From JBJXFE01 sp046153875 (GTDB taxonomy: Bacteria > Planctomycetota > Phycisphaerae > Phycisphaerales > UBA1924): a stretch of 22,701 nucleotides of DNA. Positions 14,911 to 22,508 of this stretch are shown one piece after another. The position numbers and the translations under genes are program-made. The stretch is from NCBI GenBank assembly GCA_046153875.1, contig JBJXFE010000052.1, positions 1 to 22,701 of the forward strand. The letters are read 5' to 3'. The notes beneath the pieces were generated by a model, which ran no database searches, was not told the DNA's origin, and was given only the letters and a program-made list of their open reading frames with translations. Positions within the stretch are counted from its first letter, which is position 1; each line of letters opens with the position of its first letter.

Positions 14911-15546
14911 ATGGCCAAGTCCGAACATATCCGTGCCGTGTTCGTGGGATGTGGCAGGACCGCCTGGGACGAGGCCGGTCGCGTGGGCGGAGCCTGCGAC
15001 CTTCCCCTGACCCCCATCGGCTTGGCCGACGCCGAAGCCGAACTCAAGGCTTTGGCCGGGGTCAAGCTCTCCTCCATCCTCACCTCATCCGATGGAGCTT
15101 CCCGGCAGACCGCCGGTCTGGTGGCCGCCCGCGTCGCGACCGACGGCGTCGCCCCCCGCATCAAGCTGGTCGAAGGTCTTGCAGACGCCTGCATGGGCTT
15201 GTGGGAGGGGATGCGCCACGCCGAGCTCGAGGAGAAGTTCCCGAAGGTCTACAAGTCTTGGCGCGAGGACCCCGAGGCCGTCATCGTGCCCGAAGGCGAA
15301 ACCCTTGTCGAGGCGCAAACTCGTATTGTCCAAGCACTTGGGTCCTGCTTCAGCCGCGTGAACGCCGAGGGCGCCACCGCCGTCGTCCTCCGCCCTATGG
15401 CCCTCGCCCTGGTCCGCTGCTGGCTGGACGTTGCTCCGCTCCGGAACGTTTGGTCGATGGTGAATGAAGCGCCGGCCCTGATGTGGCGAACGATCCCGCG
15501 GGATCAGCTCCGCCGCAAGCCCGCGCTGGTTCGCATGACCGCGTGA
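14911..15546 (+). CDS. Degenerate histidine phosphatase superfamily protein (probable pseudoenzyme)
   Basis: A 211-residue cytoplasmic protein with the scaffold of the phosphoglycerate-mutase/histidine phosphatase superfamily: a short first strand, GRVGGACDLPLTPIGL (23-38), SSDGASRQTAG (59-69) with the conserved Arg65, LADACMGLWEGM (90-101), PEGETL (127-132) and a final strand-helix. However, the catalytic RHG motif of strand 1 reads GCG (13-15), so Cys14 replaces the phosphorylated His, and the second catalytic His in the usual SHG motif is replaced by RPM (161-163). It should therefore be unable to form the phosphohistidine intermediate. The frame is intact, so it is not a decayed gene. It lies 71 bases upstream of accD on the same strand; a regulatory or binding role near fatty acid synthesis is speculative. 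Confidence 0.75.
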   Translation: MAKSEHIRAVFVGCGRTAWDEAGRVGGACDLPLTPIGLADAEAELKALAGVKLSSILTSSDGASRQTAGLVAARVATDGVAPRIKLVEGLADACMGLWEGMRHAELEEKFPKVYKSWREDPEAVIVPEGETLVEAQTRIVQALGSCFSRVNAEGATAVVLRPMALALVRCWLDVAPLRNVWSMVNEAPALMWRTIPRDQLRRKPALVRMTA

Positions 15547-15604
15547 CGGTGCCCGTCGTGGACCGCTCGTGGAGACCGGCGGTTCGTCAGAATCCGCCGG
15601 CACC

Positions 15605-15610
15605 GGGGAA
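15605..15610 (+). promoter_or_regulatory. Ribosome binding site of accD
   Basis: GGGGAA lies 7 bases before ATG at 15618. It fixes the accD start there; the open frame continues upstream to 15483 into the preceding gene. Confidence 0.55.
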
Positions 15611-15617
15611 TCGCTCG

Positions 15618-16460
15618 ATGACGCAGGTTGAGGCACGCACGTGGGGGCAGGTCCGACCCGCCCGCAAGACGGCGATCCCCGAGGGCCTTTGGCTCCGGTG
15701 CCCCACCTGCGCCCAGATGATCTACCGCAAGCAGATGGAGGCCAACCTCCACGTCTGCCCGGAGTGCAACCACCACTTCCGTATCGGCGCCGCCGAGCGG
15801 GTCCGTCAGCTCACCGACGCCGACTCGTTCGCCCCCATGTTCACCGGCCTCGCCCCCGCCGATCCGCTCAAGTTCAATGACCTCAAGGCCTACGCCGAAC
15901 GCCTCAGCGCCGAGCAGGTCAAGACCGGCCAGACCGACGCGATCCAGGCCGGCACGGGGTTCATCAAGGGCCGCCCCGCGATGCTCTGCTGCCTCGACCT
16001 CACCTTCATGATGGGATCAATGGGCAGCGTCGTCGGCGAGACCATCACGCGCGCCATCGAGCACGCCACCGCCGAAAACCTCCCGCTCATCATCGTCAGT
16101 TGCTCCGGCGGAGCCCGCATGCAGGAGTCCGGGCTCTCCCTGATGCAGATGGCCAAGACTTCGGCCGCCCTCGCACGCCACGACGACAAGGGCGGGCTGT
16201 TCATCTCCGTCCTGACCGACCCGACCACCGGCGGCGTCACCGCCTCCTTCGCCATGCTCGGGGACGTGATCGTCGCCGAGCCGAAGGCCCTCATCGGCTT
16301 CGCCGGCCCGCGCGTCATCCAGCAGACCATCCGCCAGGAACTGCCCGAGGGCTTCCAGCGGTCCGAGTTCCTGCTGAAGTCCGGCCTCGTCGACAAGGTC
16401 GTCCGGCGGCAGGACCTCCGCAGTGAACTCGCCCGGATCATCGACTATGCCGGCAAGTAG
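15618..16460 (+). CDS. accD: Acetyl-CoA carboxylase carboxyltransferase subunit beta
   Basis: Beta half of the carboxyltransferase that moves carboxyl from biotin to acetyl-CoA, giving malonyl-CoA for fatty acid synthesis; works with AccA in the cytoplasm. The 280-residue protein starts with the four-cysteine zinc ribbon, CPTC (28-31) and CPEC (47-50), which distinguishes AccD from propionyl-CoA carboxylase relatives. The crotonase-like core follows, with GSMGSVVGE, the SGGARMQESGLSLMQMAK motif, DPTTGGVTASFAMLGD and the C-terminal GPRVIQQT...LPEGFQRSEFLL region. All hallmark segments are intact. Its last 14 bases overlap the proposed lnt start, indicating an operon. accA is not in the window. 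Confidence 0.96.
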   Translation: MTQVEARTWGQVRPARKTAIPEGLWLRCPTCAQMIYRKQMEANLHVCPECNHHFRIGAAERVRQLTDADSFAPMFTGLAPADPLKFNDLKAYAERLSAEQVKTGQTDAIQAGTGFIKGRPAMLCCLDLTFMMGSMGSVVGETITRAIEHATAENLPLIIVSCSGGARMQESGLSLMQMAKTSAALARHDDKGGLFISVLTDPTTGGVTASFAMLGDVIVAEPKALIGFAGPRVIQQTIRQELPEGFQRSEFLLKSGLVDKVVRRQDLRSELARIIDYAGK

Positions 16461-18195
16461 CCGGCCGCCCTTCATGAATCGGCTCCGGGCCTGGGCTCCG
16501 GCGTTCGCGGCCGGGCTCATCCATGCCTCGCTCATCGCGCTCGCGTTTCCCCCGTTCAGTTTCTGGGGCTGTGTCTTCCTGGCGCCGCTGCCCCTCGTCT
16601 GGGCCGCGACCCGCCGTCGGCAACCGACCCTGCTCCCCGTCTGGCTCGGCGTGCTGCCCCTGTGGGCATACGAGATGTCCTGGGTGTGGAACGTCTCGAT
16701 TGCGGGCTACGTGCCGATGATCGCAGCCCTGGCCCTGTTCGCCGCGCTCTTCGTTGCGCTCCTCCGGGCCGTCAGCACCCGCCTGCCGGGCCTGCCGTTG
16801 AGCCTGCTCGTGCCGGTCCTGTGGACAGGCTTGGAGTTCTTCCGCGGCGAGATCGTCTGCCACGGCTTCCCGTGGATGATGCTGGCCCACCCGACCATCG
16901 ACGCCCCGATGCTCCCGTGGACCGCGGCGGCCCTGGGCACCTATTTCACTTCGTTCCTCGTGGCCGCATTCTCGGGGGCCGCGGCGGACAGCTTCCTCGC
17001 CGCGCCACGCCGTCGGCGCACCGCGACGATCGCCCTTGCTGCCGCGTCACTGGCGGTTCTCGGAGCGTTCGCGATCGCGCGCCGAACGCCGAACCCGTCG
17101 CCCCGGCACCTGCGTGTGGCCGTTGTCCAGACCAACATCCCGCAGGACAACAAGATGGACTGGACGATCGAGCAGCGCCTTCTCGACTGGGAGCGCTTCG
17201 AGGCACTCACGCGGCAGGCGGCCACCGCCCGACCCGCGCCCCACCTGATCGTCTGGCCCGAAACGATGTTCCCCGGCGAGGCGCTCGACGCCGACTCCGT
17301 CCGCGCCCAGCGCGACGCCGGCCTCGCTTGGCCCGCGACCCGCCCGGACAGCGACGAAGACCCCCTTCCGCTCTCCCACTTCGCCGACCGGCTCCTCCGC
17401 CTTCAGGCCGACATCGGCGTGCCCATGCTTGTCGGCGCGCTCGCCATGACCAACCTGCGCTTCGTCGAGAACGACGGGGGTGGGTTCCACGCCGAGTACG
17501 ACGCCCGCTACAACTCCGCATTCCTCATCGTCAGCGGCGCGCTCGATCCGGCACGCTACGACAAGATCGAACTCACCCCCTTCGGCGAGGTCATGCCCTA
17601 TGTCTCGGCCTGGCCGTGGCTGCAGCGCCAGGTGCTCGCCCTGGGCGCGAGCGGCATGTCCTTCGACCTCGCCCCCGGGCGCACCCGCACGGTCTTCGAG
17701 GTCAACGGCGACGACGGGCGCCCGGTGCGTTTCGTCACCCCGATCTGCTTCGAGGCTACGAGCGCCTCACTCTGCCGCACGCTCAGCCGATCCGCCCCCG
17801 GCGGGCGGGCCGACCTCATCATCAACCTCACCAACGACGGCTGGTTCGGCGCGTTCGATCCCGGCCGCCGCCAGCACCTCCAGATCGCCCGATGGCGCAG
17901 CGCCGAGCTCGACCTCCCCTTGATCCGGGCCGCCAACACGGGCGCCTCGGCCGTCATCGAACCCCCCGGACGGACCGCTGCGCCCCGAGCCCCGGCGGCC
18001 CTCATGCCGCTACGCACCGATGGGCTATTGTCCGCGGCGATTGCGGTCGGCGGGTCGGAATCGACGATCTACGCCCTGATCGGCGACGTATTCGGATGGC
18101 TGGCTCTGGCGGCTACGGGGGGCTTGGCTGCTGTTTCGGTCGTCATCGGGCGGCGATCACGGACCTCCGGCGCCATGCCGACGACCGCCGACTGA
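16447..18195 (+). CDS. lnt: Apolipoprotein N-acyltransferase
   Basis: Integral inner-membrane enzyme that adds the third acyl chain to the N-terminal Cys of lipoproteins. From the ATG at 16447 it has 582 residues: about six hydrophobic segments in the first 210, a periplasmic nitrilase-like domain, and one C-terminal membrane helix. The catalytic triad is visible: Glu272 in VWPETMFP, Lys373 in YDKIELTPFGEVMPY and Cys434 in PICFEAT. NLTNDGWFG and the RAANTG motif are also present. The nitrilase domain has an insertion of about 30 residues after the Glu (around residues 280-310). The start overlaps accD by 14 bases; GTG at 16423 and ATG at 16474 are alternatives. The gene just downstream is itself a putative lipoprotein. 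Confidence 0.94.
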   Translation: MPASSRPPFMNRLRAWAPAFAAGLIHASLIALAFPPFSFWGCVFLAPLPLVWAATRRRQPTLLPVWLGVLPLWAYEMSWVWNVSIAGYVPMIAALALFAALFVALLRAVSTRLPGLPLSLLVPVLWTGLEFFRGEIVCHGFPWMMLAHPTIDAPMLPWTAAALGTYFTSFLVAAFSGAAADSFLAAPRRRRTATIALAAASLAVLGAFAIARRTPNPSPRHLRVAVVQTNIPQDNKMDWTIEQRLLDWERFEALTRQAATARPAPHLIVWPETMFPGEALDADSVRAQRDAGLAWPATRPDSDEDPLPLSHFADRLLRLQADIGVPMLVGALAMTNLRFVENDGGGFHAEYDARYNSAFLIVSGALDPARYDKIELTPFGEVMPYVSAWPWLQRQVLALGASGMSFDLAPGRTRTVFEVNGDDGRPVRFVTPICFEATSASLCRTLSRSAPGGRADLIINLTNDGWFGAFDPGRRQHLQIARWRSAELDLPLIRAANTGASAVIEPPGRTAAPRAPAALMPLRTDGLLSAAIAVGGSESTIYALIGDVFGWLALAATGGLAAVSVVIGRRSRTSGAMPTTAD

Positions 18196-18228
18196 TGCCG
18201 GGACCGCGACGATGAGCAGGGGAGCTTC

Positions 18229-19404
18229 ATGGTGATCCGATCTGGACGACGCGGCCGCGTTTCAGCACGAACCTTCGGCGCGCTCGCACTGTGCGTGATC
18301 ATCGTGCATGCCGGGCCCATCCCGGGTTGCAAGGGCCGCACAGCCCGCCCCCCGGCCGCCGGCGGCCCTCGACCCCCGTCCGTCGAAGAGTTGCAGCGGA
18401 CCGAGCCCCGCCGCGAGCCCGCCAGGCCGCCTTCGTCCCGACCCCGCGCCGCGCCGCCGGCCTCCGGCGCCGTCCTGGCCTCCGAGCTCCGTGAGCGGGC
18501 TCTGGGCGTGCTCATGGTGGCCGCGGACGACGCGGACCCGGCGCTGCGCGCCAACGCCCTGGAAGGCCTCGCCCTCGTGCCCAGGCGTTCCGAGCCCATC
18601 ATCGCCCGCGCCCTGCGCGACCCCAACGAGGGTGTCCGCGCGGTCGCCGCCATGGTCGTCGGCCGAGCCGGCTTGACGACCGTGTCCGGATCCCTGCGCC
18701 CTTTGCTGGAGGACCGATCGCCCTACGTCCGCGCGTCGGCAATCTTCGGCATGGCCAAGACTGTCGGCGGCGCCGATCCTTCGCCGCTGGCCGCAATGCT
18801 CCTGTCCGATCCCTCGCCACGCATCCGTTCGCACGCCGTGTTCATCCTCGGCGACCTGGGCGACCCCTCCGCGCTGCCCATGATCCGCGAGTCGGTGCGC
18901 CTGACCATCCCGCGCGCCTCGGAGTCCGAGTCCAAGCTCTTCCAGCTGCAGGCCGCCGAAGCGATGGTCAAGCTCGGCGACGCGGACCGCCTCGAAGTCA
19001 TCCTGGCAGCGCTCTTCGCCGCGACCCAGGACGACCTCCAGATCGCCGCCCTCGCCGCCCAGATCCTCGGCGGGCTGGGGTACAAGAGCGTTATCAACGA
19101 CCTCAAGAACCTCGCGGGTGAGATCGACAACTCCGGGCGGACCATGCCCCCGGAGATCCGCATGGCCGCCGCCGGAGCGCTCGCGGAGCTCACGCGAACC
19201 GGCGACCGCGTCGACGTCGGTTTCATCGCCGACGAGTACCGAGCCGCTGAATCGCCGCTGGTCCGGATGCAGGCCGCCTTCGTCTATGGCCAGAACCGCG
19301 GCCCGAACGACCTCGTCAAGCTCGACGCCATGCTCTCCGACCAGTCGGGTCTCGTCAGGGTGTCGGCCGCCGCCGCCATCCTGAAGTTCGCACCGGATCG
19401 TTGA
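18229..19404 (+). CDS. HEAT-repeat putative lipoprotein
   Basis: A 391-residue protein. The N-terminus has several Arg and a hydrophobic core (FGALALCVIIVHA) and ends in IPGC, a plausible lipobox with Cys34 as the lipidated residue. A disordered Pro/Arg-rich linker (35-80) follows, then about seven HEAT/PBS-type helical repeats from residue 85 to the end (for example DPNEGVRAVAAMVVGRAG, DRSPYVRASAIFGMAK, DPSPRIRSHAVFILGDLGD, QSGLVRVSAAAAILKFAP). Such repeats form a binding solenoid; no catalytic domain is seen. It is predicted to be a periplasmic lipid-anchored scaffold. AGGGGA 5 bases before the ATG supports the start. It lies 33 bases after lnt, its probable modifying enzyme. The partner is unknown. 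Confidence 0.8.
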   Translation: MVIRSGRRGRVSARTFGALALCVIIVHAGPIPGCKGRTARPPAAGGPRPPSVEELQRTEPRREPARPPSSRPRAAPPASGAVLASELRERALGVLMVAADDADPALRANALEGLALVPRRSEPIIARALRDPNEGVRAVAAMVVGRAGLTTVSGSLRPLLEDRSPYVRASAIFGMAKTVGGADPSPLAAMLLSDPSPRIRSHAVFILGDLGDPSALPMIRESVRLTIPRASESESKLFQLQAAEAMVKLGDADRLEVILAALFAATQDDLQIAALAAQILGGLGYKSVINDLKNLAGEIDNSGRTMPPEIRMAAAGALAELTRTGDRVDVGFIADEYRAAESPLVRMQAAFVYGQNRGPNDLVKLDAMLSDQSGLVRVSAAAAILKFAPDR

Positions 19405-19497
19405 CCCCGCGTGCCCAGGGGCGCCCCCGGCACCCGGCAAGTCCCGCGCGTCCGATACGCGGATTGCCACATCGCCGTGGTATCATCGCTACCCGGG

Positions 19498-19527
19498 TTG
19501 ACATCCGTGCGTATTCTGGTGTATTAA
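19498..19527 (+). promoter_or_regulatory. Sigma70-type promoter of the coiled-coil gene pair
   Basis: A perfect TTGACA -35 (19498-19503) is followed after 18 bases by TATTAA (19522-19527). It is the best promoter in the window and is AT-rich against its surroundings. Transcription would begin near 19534, giving a leader of about 145 bases before the GTG start. Confidence 0.65.
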
Positions 19528-19552
19528 ACCCGGCGCGCCACCGACCCCAGCG

Positions 19553-19650
19553 GGCGACGGGTACCGTCGCCGCGTCAACCCGGGGCCGGCGCGACGCGGA
19601 GTGGCCGGCGGCCAGGGCAGGCCCGGCATCGTGGAACCCCGGCGGGTTCC
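19553..19650 (+). promoter_or_regulatory. Structured leader with two hairpins upstream of the coiled-coil gene
   Basis: Hairpin 1 has arms GGCGACGG (19553-19560) and CCGTCGCC (19564-19571), 8 bp with a 3-base loop. Hairpin 2 has arms GGAACCC (19633-19639) and GGGTTCC (19644-19650), 7 bp around a CGGC tetraloop. A TTTTT run follows at 19659-19663, just before the AGGAG site at 19669. This could be an attenuator-like or translation-control leader. I do not recognise a known riboswitch. Confidence 0.4.
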
Positions 19651-19668
19651 GGTCCGCCTTTTTGGCGC

Positions 19669-19673
19669 AGGAG
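19669..19673 (+). promoter_or_regulatory. Ribosome binding site deciding the GTG start of the coiled-coil gene
   Basis: AGGAG lies 6 bases before GTG at 19680. The frame is open upstream to 19401, but that stretch would include the promoter and hairpins, so GTG at 19680 is the start. Confidence 0.75.
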
Positions 19674-19679
19674 TTGAAT

Positions 19680-20534
19680 GTGCACGTTGTCACCAAGATC
19701 CTGATCGTCGCCGCCTCAATCCTGTGCGTCCTGCTCTCGGCGCTCACGATGGCCTACGCCGTCAACGCCGACCGCATCGTCGCGGACCTCAACAGCGAGA
19801 AGAACCTCAAGGACGCCGCGATGTCGGCCCGGACCAACGACGTCGCCGCCGCCAAGGAGGAGCTCGACCGCAAGAGCGGGCTCGTCGAGTCCCTCAGCAC
19901 CCAGCTCGCCGCGCGGGACACGAACATCCGCCAGCTCCAGAACGAGCGGTCCGATCTCGTCACCTCGATCCGCAAGGCCGAGGCCGAGCGCGACTCCATC
20001 TCCTCCAAGATCGAGCAGATGGCCGCGACCACGAACACGCAGGCCAAGCTCGTGGACACCCTCATCGGCGAGGTCACCAAGCTCCGGGACAATGAGCTCG
20101 CGTACCGCCGCGAGGCCATCCAGCTCACCGACCGCATCAACGACCTCGACAGCCAGCGCGCCGGCCTCGAGCAGAGCGTCCGCGCGTTGCAGGAGCAGAT
20201 GACCGAGCTGCGCTACGCCCTCCAGAACGCCTCGGCCGGCGTCACCGCGGGCGCCAACGCCCCGCGCCCCCCCACCGTCAAAGCCGAAGGCCGCATCACC
20301 CAGACCATGGCCGACGCCGTCCGCGGCGTCATGCTCGCCCAGATCGACCTCGGCACCAACGACCAGGTCCGCGAGAACACCCTGCTGTACATCATCCGCG
20401 CGCCCAGCGAGTACATCGGCCAGATCGTCATCGAGAAGGCCGACCTGAAGACCGCGGTCGGCCGCATCAACCTTCAGGGCCAGACCAACGTCCAGGTCCG
20501 CGCCGGCGACCTCGTCCGCGGATCGCTCCGCTGA
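19680..20534 (+). CDS. Membrane-anchored coiled-coil protein, function unknown
   Basis: A 284-residue protein. Residues 5-27 form one hydrophobic helix (signal anchor), after a very short cytoplasmic end. Residues about 30-185 are a long heptad-rich coiled coil (Glu, Lys, Gln, Leu), which should extend into the periplasm. A short Pro-rich linker (ANAPRPP) leads to a C-terminal domain (about 200-284) of predicted beta-strands with the pattern QIDLGTNDQVRENTLLYIIR, YIGQIVI, AVGRINL and VRAGDLV. This resembles small beta-barrel ends found on coiled-coil envelope proteins of planctomycetes. I can give no enzymatic role; a structural or envelope-organising role is inference. Start by AGGAG and GTG. 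A small membrane protein gene follows 108 bases downstream on the same strand. Confidence 0.75.
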   Translation: MHVVTKILIVAASILCVLLSALTMAYAVNADRIVADLNSEKNLKDAAMSARTNDVAAAKEELDRKSGLVESLSTQLAARDTNIRQLQNERSDLVTSIRKAEAERDSISSKIEQMAATTNTQAKLVDTLIGEVTKLRDNELAYRREAIQLTDRINDLDSQRAGLEQSVRALQEQMTELRYALQNASAGVTAGANAPRPPTVKAEGRITQTMADAVRGVMLAQIDLGTNDQVRENTLLYIIRAPSEYIGQIVIEKADLKTAVGRINLQGQTNVQVRAGDLVRGSLR

Positions 20535-20642
20535 CGCGCCGTCGGCGGCGCCCCGGAAGCCGCACCCGCGCGAGGCCGACTCCGCGACTGACCCCGCGGC
20601 CCGCGCCGCTCCGTTCAGCGGCCGTGCCGCAAGGAACCACGA

Positions 20643-20843
20643 ATGAGCCAGTTCGGAATGCAGATGCCCGGCGGACGGATGAAGCGGTCGGCCTCCATGA
20701 CCGTATACACCGGCCTGCTCTTCCTCGCGGTCGTCGCCCTCGCCGTCGCCAGCGGCTTCATGTACCTCGCGGCCGGCAAGGTCGGCGCCAACGGCGACCC
20801 CTTCGCGCTCCAGGAGCCCGGGCGCATCCAGCTCAAGAAGTGA
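20643..20843 (+). CDS. Small single-pass membrane protein, function unknown
   Basis: A 66-residue protein with a Met/Gly-rich cytoplasmic start, one transmembrane helix at about residues 21-44 (VYTGLLFLAVVALAVASGFM and following) and a short polar C-terminus. AAGGA at 20631-20635, 7 bases before the ATG, supports translation. It lies 108 bases after the coiled-coil gene with no terminator seen between, so the two are probably expressed together. I recognise no family; it may be a partner subunit of the coiled-coil protein. Confidence 0.65.
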   Translation: MSQFGMQMPGGRMKRSASMTVYTGLLFLAVVALAVASGFMYLAAGKVGANGDPFALQEPGRIQLKK

Positions 20844-20882
20844 CGTGACGCCGCGCCGCGGGTTGGTCGCGCCTTCTCCGGC

Positions 20883-20910
20883 TTGACACCCGCCCGCACG
20901 CCGATACATT
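20883..20910 (+). promoter_or_regulatory. Sigma70-type promoter of tRNA-Asp
   Basis: TTGACA (20883-20888) and TACATT (20905-20910) are 16 bases apart. The predicted start near 20917 is about 37 bases before the mature tRNA 5' end. Confidence 0.6.
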
Positions 20911-20953
20911 TCCCGCGGCTCGTGCGGCCCCGCCGCCGGGTCAGACTGCTGCC

Positions 20954-21027
<74 letters not shown>

Positions 21028-21035
21028 CTTGAAAC

Positions 21036-21058
21036 GGCCCTTCCTGGAGGGCCTTTTC
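21036..21058 (+). terminator. Rho-independent terminator of tRNA-Asp
   Basis: GGCCCT (21036-21041) and AGGGCC (21048-21053) form a 6-bp stem with a 6-base loop, followed directly by TTTTCT. It starts 8 bases after the tRNA. Confidence 0.85.
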
Positions 21059-21112
21059 TATTGGTGGTTCACAGGTCGCTCACAAACCACTGCCCCGCCG
21101 GACATGACGTGT

Positions 21113-21133
21113 CGGGGGCTGGGTCAGCCCCCG
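21113..21133 (-). terminator. Hairpin over the stop codon of the thioesterase gene
   Basis: CGGGGGCTG (21113-21121) and CAGCCCCCG (21125-21133) are perfectly complementary over 9 bp with a 3-base loop. It includes the thioesterase TGA stop (21126-21124), so the end of the gene and the probable terminator are merged. There is no T-run. Confidence 0.5.
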
Positions 21134-21579
21134 GAGCCGTTCCTCGGCTCGACCCGCATCATGGTGGCCTGCATCAACGCCACGCGCGATTCCGGCTTTG
21201 CCGCCGAGTACGCGAAGACCTCGGCGGTCGCAACGCCGACCGTGCGCCCGACACGCACCGCCCGGCCGCGCGCTACGAACCGCTCGCCCACCGCCGGGGC
21301 CAACAGGTTGATCTTGAACTCAACGCTGAGCACGGCGGAGCCTTCCGCCATCCGAGTGAGGCACGCGTAGCCACAGGCCGAGTCCGCGATCGCCGCTATC
21401 GCCCCGGCGTGAACGAACCCGTGTTGCTGCTGGATCGATTCGGCCCAAGGAAGTTCGACGTCCACTTTACCATCGGCAACGCGGATCAGCCGTGCCCCGA
21501 GCGTTGAGAGGAGCCGCTGGCGCTGGAAGGACTCGGCAATGCGGTCGTGCAGGGGCGTCGTGTTCATCGCACGGAACAT
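21124..21579 (-). CDS. PaaI-type hotdog-fold thioesterase
   Basis: A 151-residue acyl-CoA thioesterase-like protein of the 4HBT/PaaI family, cytoplasmic, usually a tetramer. The central helix motif QQQHGFVHAGAIAAIADSA (about residues 50-68) corresponds to the family's HGG...D region, with Asp66 as candidate catalytic acid and His53/His57 in the substrate loop. SVEFKINLLAPA (about 84-95) is the next hallmark strand. The family hydrolyses aromatic or medium-chain acyl-CoA thioesters; substrate unknown. ATG at 21579 and ATG at 21567 are both possible starts: GGGGAG is one base from the first and 13 from the second. Confidence 0.88.
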   Translation of the reverse strand: MFRAMNTTPLHDRIAESFQRQRLLSTLGARLIRVADGKVDVELPWAESIQQQHGFVHAGAIAAIADSACGYACLTRMAEGSAVLSVEFKINLLAPAVGERFVARGRAVRVGRTVGVATAEVFAYSAAKPESRVALMQATMMRVEPRNGSGG

Positions 21580-21811
21580 ACTCCCCGGGCGGCAGGTGTC
21601 CCGCAGCGCGTTCCCCGATCATCGTTGCGGCTGGTGGGGTCATCGGGGCTTCGCCCTGCCGCAGTCCGGACCAACGGCTCGCCGTGACGAGAGGGGCGAC
21701 CGGAATGGCGCCACAGCCTGGCTCCGCGGCGAAGACTCTGACCGATTCGCATTGACATCCTTCACGCTCCTCGCGGTTCTCCGCCTGCGGTTGGCGTAGG
21801 GCTTCGCTACA

Positions 21812-22354
21812 TTGGTGCACGTGGGGCGCCGACCAAGCCGCCGACCGAGTTTGGGGCCCGGCTCCGCCGGGTTTGCCCTTCTCTTCACCGCGTTCGCCGT
21901 GGTGTTTGAGGTGTCCTTCTCCTACTCCGGGTCTGCGTCGAAGGTCAGGGAGCAGCGCGCCTCGGCGTCGTGGCCCGGCGTGCAGGGCACGGTCGTGTCG
22001 GCCCGGGCGATCGAGCGCCGCAAACGCGGCGGCCCGACCTTCCGCCCCGAGATCGAATACGACTACACCGTCAACGGGACCGTCCATCGCTCGGACCGCT
22101 ACCGCGTGATGCACAACTGGCGTACCACCTCCCTGGCCGAGGAACTCGTGGCGCGTCACCCGCCCGGCGCGGCCGTCACCGTCTACTACGACCCGTCCGA
22201 TCCCGCGCGCGCCGTCCTCTCGCCGGGCGGCGCCTGGGGGGACACGGGGACCATCACACTGTTCCGCGTGATCGTGTGGGCCTTGGCCATCGGGGGCTGG
22301 GTTGCCGTCGCCTTCCGGGTGTATGGGAAGAGGCGTGCGGAAGCGAGGCAATGA
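21812..22354 (+). CDS. DUF3592-like membrane protein
   Basis: A 180-residue protein with a basic N-terminus, a first membrane helix (about residues 18-38), an extracytoplasmic domain, a second helix (about 148-168) and a basic tail. The domain between the helices shows the DUF3592 pattern: SWPGVQGTVVSARAIE, then FRPEIEYDYTVNGTVHRSDRY, then HPPGAAVTVYYDPSDPARAVLSPGG. The function of DUF3592 is unknown. The start is uncertain: TTG 21812, GTG 21815 and GTG 21821 are adjacent in frame, with an AGGG about 10 bases before the first. The 232 bases between this gene and the divergent thioesterase hold a TTGACA at 21752-21757 but no matching -10 at normal spacing. Confidence 0.75.
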   Translation: MVHVGRRPSRRPSLGPGSAGFALLFTAFAVVFEVSFSYSGSASKVREQRASASWPGVQGTVVSARAIERRKRGGPTFRPEIEYDYTVNGTVHRSDRYRVMHNWRTTSLAEELVARHPPGAAVTVYYDPSDPARAVLSPGGAWGDTGTITLFRVIVWALAIGGWVAVAFRVYGKRRAEARQ

Positions 22355-22508
22355 CCCGCGCTTGGACCCGCACCTTGGGGCCTGATTCACGGCCCGGGCC
22401 GGCGCGGGCGGCATAGATTCACACACGGCATCAACGGCCGCGGTGATCCCCGTGCTGGGCCTCCGGCTTTGCGGGGTCGCGCAGGGGGGGGGGGCGGAGC
22501 CCATGCGA

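Noticed and set aside
16662..18215. 517-residue plus-strand open frame
   Set aside because: Out-of-frame shadow of lnt, Arg/Pro-rich; the lnt frame carries the catalytic triad.
21752..21780. TTGACA as -35 of a promoter for the DUF3592 gene
   Set aside because: No acceptable -10 at 16-18 bases; the next similar box (TACATT at 21808) is too far away.
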